A DNA stretch of 64,000 nucleotides from positions 26,362-90,361 of the forward strand of contig JAHBMJ010003498.1 in the NCBI GenBank assembly GCA_018398765.1, read 5' to 3'. Shown here in pieces: positions 57,677 through 64,000 of the stretch. Made by a program: the position numbers and the translations under genes. This DNA comes from Chromera velia (Eukaryota; Sar; Chromeraceae). How positions within the stretch are numbered: the stretch's first letter is position 1; each line of letters opens with the position of its first letter. The notes under the pieces were generated by a model. The model saw nothing but the letters and a program-made list of their open reading frames with translations. It was not told the DNA's origin and did not search any database.

Positions 57677-59851
57677 CACTTAACAGAAAAATGTCACTGA
57701 CATGAAGCAACCTCCCGAGATTATGCATTCGTTCATCCATCCAATCCCTGATCCGGTCCTGCAGCATGGTTGGTCACTCGGGTGCTCCCCATATTCTTTG
57801 GTGACACGTGCGGTTGGCCGTGCCTTTTTTCTTTGGAAGAGCCCGGACTAAGAGTGCGAATAAGAGAGTGTCCAACCATTCGGTCGTTCACGAATTTTTT
57901 TCTCTCTGCTTTTTTTTATACAACCTTGTCCCTTCCTATATGGAGTAGAAAGGAAATCAAGGGGGAGGTAGTCAAGGAGGGTGGAACGAAAGAAAGAAAA
58001 ATTGCATAGCATCAGAGAGATCTGTCGAACAGCAAATGAGCCAGCCACTCGACCTACCTGGCCAGCTTCCAGTTCAGACCCCCGTCTGTGGAGACCTCTG
58101 CGCGAAGAATCCGGTGACCTCCTCCGCTGTACGCGTACCCCTTCATCGTGACTGTGCCAACCCCGTCTCCACTCTTTTGCGGTTTCACAATTTCCGTCGC
58201 GTGCGGTGAGAGAATGGCCCCGTTGACGTTCATGTCCTGCATGCCAGTGTGCATGCAACCGGGTTGCGCAAGCTTTTTTTGGACAAGCAAGTGCGGCAGT
58301 GCACACACAATTGGGAATCGTTGCAGTGTATGCAGGCATCCCGTGTTTCATCAGTAGGAAGGAGGAAACAAAGAAATTATTCCTATATACCAAAATGGCT
58401 TCCAAGACAAACTAAAAAAAACGGAAGCACTTCCCTCTTCCCCTCACCGTCCCCTTTCCATCCACTGCGTCGCCCCAACATGCCGAGCTAACCAACCATG
58501 ATGATGTACTCTGGTCTCTGCCACCACCCTTCTTTGCCGACGTTGCTCACCTCGACGCCCGGCGGCAACACCTGCACGCATGTGAGAAATGATTCAAGCA
58601 TTTAACAACAGGTCGAACAAGCAAGAGGTTTGTACACGTACACTCAGGACGAGAAGCTGGTTCATCAAAAGAGAGACAGTCGTTGCAAACACAAATGAAA
58701 GAAAAGATCCCGTCGCAACCTGCGCAAAGAGAAGAGGGTTAGACAAGACCACAAAGAGACACGACCGCTGGCCACCTCGAATCTCACTACGAATGCCTTC
58801 ACACACGAAAAGATGCATGCCCAGACCCCGCCCCTTGCCCCCCTACCCCCCCTCCCCACACGAAGCTCTACGTCCCCGACTGCCTGCCTGCCTCTTTCTG
58901 ACCTTGTTGTCGTGCCAGTGCCAGTGATTCTTCGGGTGTCCCTCCACAACGTCCAGCGTCTTCACCCACTTCACGAACCGACCGCCGATGATGCCGGGGG
59001 CAACGATGCGGAAGGGGAAGCCGTGGTCGACGCTCAGGGGCTCTCCTGCATTCAATCATTTCTTTCATGTTATTCAACTCCACCTTCCCACACACACGTT
59101 CTTTCATCTTCACCTGCCTTTCTCTCCCTTCTCATTCACAGAGGTCTGAATGCGTGAGCCGGGTGGGCGGAAACGGAAATATGTTTTCTTCTTTTCTATC
59201 TCTGTGATGACGACAGACTGCACGGACAGGGGGAAGCACACGGCGACTCCACTGTACTGGACAGCGACTCAGCGGCAGACTGGCAGTCGTCGGCTCTCTT
59301 GGAAGAAAATGGACCGAAAGATGCGAAAGTGCAGAGACATGCACGCACAAGTACATGTGAATGAAGGTGCAGTCATACACGCCCAAGAATGAAAACAGCC
59401 TTCCAAAGTCTCAAAGAGGTTCACTGACCGTTGATCTCGTACGCGAGGAGGACCTGTGTGGGGGATGGCACAGAAGAAGGAAGACGCAAGAGAAAATGCA
59501 CGAGGAAGCGGGCATGGAGGTCAGGGATAGTCTTTTCGTCTCTTCCGCAAACTTCTCTTGAGTCATGAGTCAAGACGGACAGACCAGACATACTGACAGA
59601 GAGACAGACCCAGGCAGAAAAAATAGCAACGCATCCACTACATTCACTCGGAATCACCGCTCTTCTCTGTCATCCTCATCTATGAATATTCACTCGCGCA
59701 AGCCTGAATAGTTGAAGCCTTTTTGAGCACGAACAAGTCTAATATGAATGCCGGGTACATTCTGACCTCATCTCACCCCACGTTCATAAAGAGGAGTGAA
59801 GAGGAGACGGGACTCATTGTGCGTATGCTGTGTTGGAGAGAGAGCCTCTAC

Positions 59852-59895
<44 letters not shown>

Positions 59896-61344
59896 ACAGA
59901 ACAATTCCACGGACATACAAGCAAAACAGGATCACAGTAGACGTGCACTGCCATCCATCCTTCTAGCTCTCTTCAGCCCGGTTCTCAACCGAAGTGCCCG
60001 GACTGGCTCACACATCACTCACCTGCAGGCTCCTATCCATACACCTCCATAGGGGCAGCCCTGTCCCATAGGCGCCGTTCCTCAACGTCTCGTCTGCCCC
60101 CACGCCCTCCAGCCAGCGCTCCTCGCCCACACCATCCTCTGGCAGCACCCCTGCGGCGTCGAGGATGTCAGCCATCAGGGCACCTGCAGAGACAGAGACG
60201 CACAGGCAGCAAAGCAGGGAAGCAGGTCACAGGCAACCAGAAAACATGCCCATTTGCACCGTCGGTCATGGAAGCACCCGGCGGTACAGCAGCGGAAAGA
60301 AAAAAGGGAAGAGAGATACACGCAGGGCACTCGAGAGCTACGATCCTCCTTTTCCGTTCCTCTTGGGGTGCATGTCATTTCTTTCACCATCGGAGCGCTG
60401 TCAGGATAATACCCTGAAAGCGTCCCAAGCCCCGTGCATGCATCTGCCCAACCCATGCACCTGTGTAAGTGATGGTGCCGACTCCCGTGGGACCCCAGTT
60501 GAAGCCGAGGCCCTGCTTGATTTGGTTCTGCTCCTTCCTCCGGTTGCCCACACAGATCTGAGTCATGGTTACAGACGAGGGGGGGAACCTCTTCACGTCC
60601 TCCAGAGACAGCTCAAGGGGACGGGACACCAGACTCCCCACTTTGCACTTGTGCGTGGCAGCGTCGAGCTGGGGGGCGTCTCCTGAAAGTCGCCACGCAG
60701 ACAGGAGGACAGGGTGTGAAGCATTGAGCGCAGGCGTGATACAGTGCTCATACTATGGACTTGCGCAGATTCACTTGAGAATTTTGGGGAATTCGGAAAC
60801 TTTTGCTTAGAGTTTTTTTTTTTTCTTCCGGTGGTCGCTCTGTGCCGTGGGAGTAACGCCGTCTCACTCGTGTGTTGTTCGTTCTGGCAATCCGCAGAAA
60901 AACAGTCAACCATAGAAACTGCCTGAAGGTCTCAAAAGCTCACAATGGTTGTATATGTTCGGAAGTGTTATTGGGGAAGGGGGAAAGGAAAAAGGACTGA
61001 CCGTGATTTCGAACATAGAGGAGCTCTTGGGGAGTGTGGAAGTTTTCCATCAGAGCGGTCATCGGAGGCTCCGCATTGAAGGGGTGCTTTCCGGTGAGTC
61101 GAATCATGTCTCCCCTTCTCCCGGACACCCAGGCATCATCCAGAGTGTCGGGCGTGCCTGTCTCCCTCACATCTCCCTTCATTGTCCGGACAGTGAAGAA
61201 CGGCTCTTTCTCCTTGCAGGAAGGAGAACTGGAGAGGGAAATGGAGTCAGTGCAGGTGTCGGCAGAAGTCTGCCGCACCGCCTCCATCTCTTTCGGTGGA
61301 ACCAAGTGGTCCAGCTGCACGGAGGCTCCCTCAGTTGTCGTCAT
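56197..61344 (-). CDS. Nitrate-reductase-type molybdopterin domain protein (sulfite oxidase superfamily)
   Basis: Ten exons on minus with matching phases: 61344-61002, 60682-60461, 60183-60023, 59453-59429 (25 nt), 59045-58903, 58571-58497, 58236-58058, 57487-57383, 57022-56935, 56574-56197 (about 572 aa). Mo-pterin landmarks are [40 protein letters not shown] (Cys is the Mo ligand), [32 protein letters not shown] and [18 protein letters not shown] and MMNN favour nitrate reductase over sulfite oxidase. The reaction expected for the family is nitrate to nitrite, or sulfite oxidation. Plant and fungal enzymes run about 900 aa with cytochrome b5 and FAD/NAD domains; none is visible here. The last exon instead ends in a hydrophobic segment ([19 protein letters not shown]). 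A strong donor (GAG|GTATGAG at 56391/56390) offers an alternative 3' end. The ATG at 61342-61344 is the first in frame. Confidence 0.9.
57490..57673. repeat. (CA)n with CGGACA variants, then (GA)n
   Basis: CA tract 57491-57643 interrupted by CGGACACA units, then (GA)n to about 57672. On the minus strand the TG tract forms the polypyrimidine-like run directly before the acceptor at 57488. Confidence 0.9.
59854..59891. repeat. (GA)n microsatellite
   Basis: About 18 GA units in intron 3 of the nitrate-reductase-like gene. Confidence 0.9.
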
Positions 61345-61950
61345 TTTACTTATGTTTGGATCGAGATCTCGGGTTTGGTAATGCTCGGTTGAAAAAATAG
61401 ACACAGCAGCGTTCGAAAAAAGAAGAGTGCACGAGCTACTGAGATCGGATCAGACCTTTGCGGCAAAGCAACTGTGGAAACGAAACGGAAACAAGTGGAT
61501 CATGGAGTACAAGTGGAAATCTGCGCTGTCTCGTGATGTCTGTTAGGGTGAAGAATGGCTGAGCTGAGTTTATCTGAGTTTCTTTGTCGGAGACTCGGAG
61601 TTTGTCGGATGGCAAGATTCATGATTTCCGTTCTGTCTTCCGCGCGACAGTTTGAAATGACAGTCTAAAAGTTCTTAGCCACGAAAAGGTAATTCATGGT
61701 AATTCTGACGCACGCACGCATGCAGGATTCAGGGAAGGCGTGGCGGCGCTTGCGGAGCCTTGAGCCGAGCGTTTGAGCGTCGTCGCCGCATGTCGCCGCC
61801 GCTCACCGCAATATTTCAGAAAAAAGATTCACCTAGATACACCCCAACAGAAGCAACAGGAACAGCAGTGAGAGAAGAGAACCTGAAAGACCGTCTGTGA
61901 AGCAGCCGGTGAAATCGAACGGACACCCACTCACTCGCCACGTTTTTTTC
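61345..61950. promoter_or_regulatory. 5' flank of the nitrate-reductase-like gene
   Basis: No ORF of interest. It lies upstream of the minus-strand start codon and should hold the promoter. No specific element could be assigned. Confidence 0.35.
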
Positions 61951-62755
61951 TTCAGGGTTGCCGATTTTTCCGGTAGTAAAGCAAACTAATTACCGGTAAA
62001 ATGGCCGGCCACCGGTAAAAAGTTTGATAAAGGTTGTAGAGATAAAGTATAATTGAAAACCATAATTTAAAAAATCTATTTACGATAATAAGCATTTTTT
62101 AAAGCATTTTGAGTTATTTGTTCGTTCATTTATATGGTCTAACTAGGTTTGACAGTCATTTACATGTTGTAAATTAAGTTATCTATGGTTTAAGTGAGAC
62201 ACTAAAGGGCAGCCATGCTGTTTTAAATAATAAAACTGGAAAGACGGATTGCCATTGGCCTTAGTAGCATCTAAGTAGCGTGTTGACGACTAAAAACGGT
62301 ACACAATTGGCATAACTCGCCTCCACAAACACTTTTGTGGGCCGCCACGCTATATTTATAGGCACCATACAAGTGTGATGTAACAAATCTAACAACTTCG
62401 AAGGTGAGCACGTCCTCTTAAAAGAGGTTTTCATGTCTTAAGGCCAGGCCATCTGCTAGCTGCCTCTTTACCTCCGCAACAACTACCGCTTCCGGTTCAT
62501 AGACCTCCGAACCAGGCAGACAAGCGCAGACAAACAGCATATTTTTAAAAGAATCTTAATTCAATTCCTAAAAGTGCCAAAAACGTTGAAAAAAGTCTTT
62601 AAAGCTAAAGAATAGGAGTTGCGCCGCAGGTGAAATTTTTTTTTTGAAGCTTCATTTTCTTCTTATTTTTTTTTTGTAAAACTTAGGTAATTACCGGTAA
62701 TCCGGTAATTACCGGTAGAGAGGGGTCGTTACCGAACGAAAAAGCAACCTTGTTT
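61951..62755. repeat. Candidate AT-rich repeat element with ACCGGTAATTACCGGT motifs
   Basis: Near the left edge, GGTTGCCGATTTTTCCGGTA then TAATTACCGGTAAAA and CACCGGTAAAA. Near the right edge, GGTAATTACCGGTAATCCGG then TAATTACCGGTAG, and TACCGAACGAAAAAGCAACC. The two edges are imperfect inverted copies. The interior is AT-rich and non-coding. Confidence 0.4.
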
Positions 62756-64000
62756 TTCTTTATAGCATAGTTTCTCTAATTCAAAGCCTTATACTACCTT
62801 ATACTTGGGTAAAATTCAAACAGCTAGGGAAGAACTATTCTGTTTTTTAGACGATGACGCTCAAGAAAAGGCTAAAACACAGCTTAGTTTTTCCTGTGTG
62901 CATCGGTCAGTATCGGTCAGCACCGTCAGCCTACAGTTTTTTCGGTCCTAGTCGGCCCTTAAATATGTCAGGGTTAGTCGGGGTTAACCCGGTTTTCGGT
63001 AAGACGTGATCTTAATAATCATCCTATATACCTTTATGCATCTAGTGCCCTCCTCCAAAAGCAGTCATATATGAACAACAGAGGGCGGCGATAGAAGCTT
63101 GAATGCATCAGACGCGGGCTTAAATGAATTTTTTCGCACGTAAGCAACTATGTTGTTCCAATAAGTTCAATTAAGTTGGCAATAACACAGTTTTATAAAC
63201 TATAACCCATAAAATAATTTGCCTCCGGTAGCCCCTGGCCCACCCCGGTTACACAGGCATGTGTCATCCCTCGTGAGAAAAATTAATCATTGAATTAAAT
63301 GATGATTGAGGGTTTTGTTATGTATGCCATTGCATGCCACGTCCGCATATATATGGAGCGAATCTAATCTAGTTTGTCCAAATATTTAAAAACACGCCTC
63401 TTCATTGATTACTTTAAATACTTTCTAGATTGTAGGGGGGGGCACTTCAGCCGGTTACCTAAGCCCGTTACACCATGATTACTGACCCTACACCCCCCCC
63501 CTACAATGTATGATATATAACTATCAGTCAAAAGTGGTGCCAATCGATTAGTTACGTTTGGTTATTCACAAAACTGGCTTCAAAATTGTTAAACAATTCA
63601 GGTTATGGTTAAAAATGATGAAAAATGATGTGTCACACCCACTTTGCCCCCAAACCCTCCGTAACCGGGTAACTCGTAACCTTTTTTGACCCCCCTCAAA
63701 AATGAAGTAACCTTCCTCAAGAAGCATTCAAACGTGTTTTAAACATCATTTTGAATATTTTTAAAAGTTGAAAATTTGGTTGGTTGCTGAGGTCAAAATG
63801 CTCGTAACTGGGTGTAATCGGGATGCTATCGTCGAATGGTATCATAACCTATGTGCTTTTTCCTTTTCGTGCCTCAATGATTTCGATAATGCTCTTCCAT
63901 TCCCTTCTTTCCCTACCCTGAAGAGAGTTAGATTCATCCATGGTTTCTCTTGCATTCCTCGGTTGCAGGGAATGATCGGACAGATGAGTTCGAATGTATT
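62756..64000. other. AT-rich intergenic region, no gene seen
   Basis: Includes a short inverted repeat at 63428-63508 (ATTGTAGGGGGGGG facing CCCCCCCCCTACAAT) of MITE-like size, and several GGTAAC / GTTACC words. No coding region recognised up to the window end. Confidence 0.5.

Noticed and set aside
57100-57683. Cys/Val and Thr/His repeat ORFs
   Set aside because: Pure products of the CA/GT microsatellite.
1-64000. CRISPR array, bacterial operon or prophage
   Set aside because: The tandem arrays are micro/minisatellites without unique spacers, and genes are split by spliceosomal introns, so the DNA is eukaryotic.

Overview
This window looks like nuclear DNA of a unicellular eukaryote, most likely an alga of the alveolate/chromerid type (Chromera-like). 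The organism call is inference. It rests on many short exons joined by GT-AG introns with near-universal TGCAG acceptors, a GTCAGT-rich donor signal, very abundant simple repeats, RD/RS-rich nuclear proteins and a plant/fungal-style nitrate-reductase molybdenum domain. Exon models were built by hand from reading-frame continuity, intron phase and family conservation. Boundaries may be off by a few bases.

Layout. 0.1-1.5 kb holds an intronless 450-aa ORF of unknown function (-), head-to-head with a SNIP1/Pml1-type FHA-domain RNA-processing factor (+, 1.9-5.5 kb). 6.7-9.6 kb is a three-exon (-) gene joining a Cys cluster, a TIR/HET-like region and leucine-rich repeats. 10.3-19.2 kb is a long (+) gene for a very large, disordered, Q/S/P/RD-rich protein I do not recognise; a 349-base assembly gap follows. 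22.7-24.5 kb is a (-) gene for a four-helix voltage-sensor-like membrane protein. It is divergent from a complete 14-exon mitochondrial intermediate peptidase gene (+, 25.3-32.6 kb), the best-supported gene here.

32.6-46 kb is repeat territory: two GC-rich minisatellites, a broken ORF, and a 5.26-kb element (39380-44635) bounded by roughly 200-bp terminal inverted repeats that holds two convergent, decayed gene units (a presumptive DNA transposon). 46-51.3 kb is a (-) gene of the ABHD18 alpha/beta-hydrolase family. 56.2-61.3 kb is a (-) ten-exon gene for a nitrate-reductase-type Mo-pterin domain with no visible cytochrome b5 or FAD/NAD domains. The last 2.6 kb is AT-rich repeat sequence.

The genes do not form an operon-like pathway. 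Housekeeping genes (RNA processing, mitochondrial protease, lipase-like hydrolase, nitrogen/sulfur oxidoreduction) are interspersed with repeats. The items most worth following up are the TIR element, the microsatellites that begin exactly at intron position +1, the stand-alone nitrate-reductase Mo domain and the Cys/TIR-like/LRR protein.
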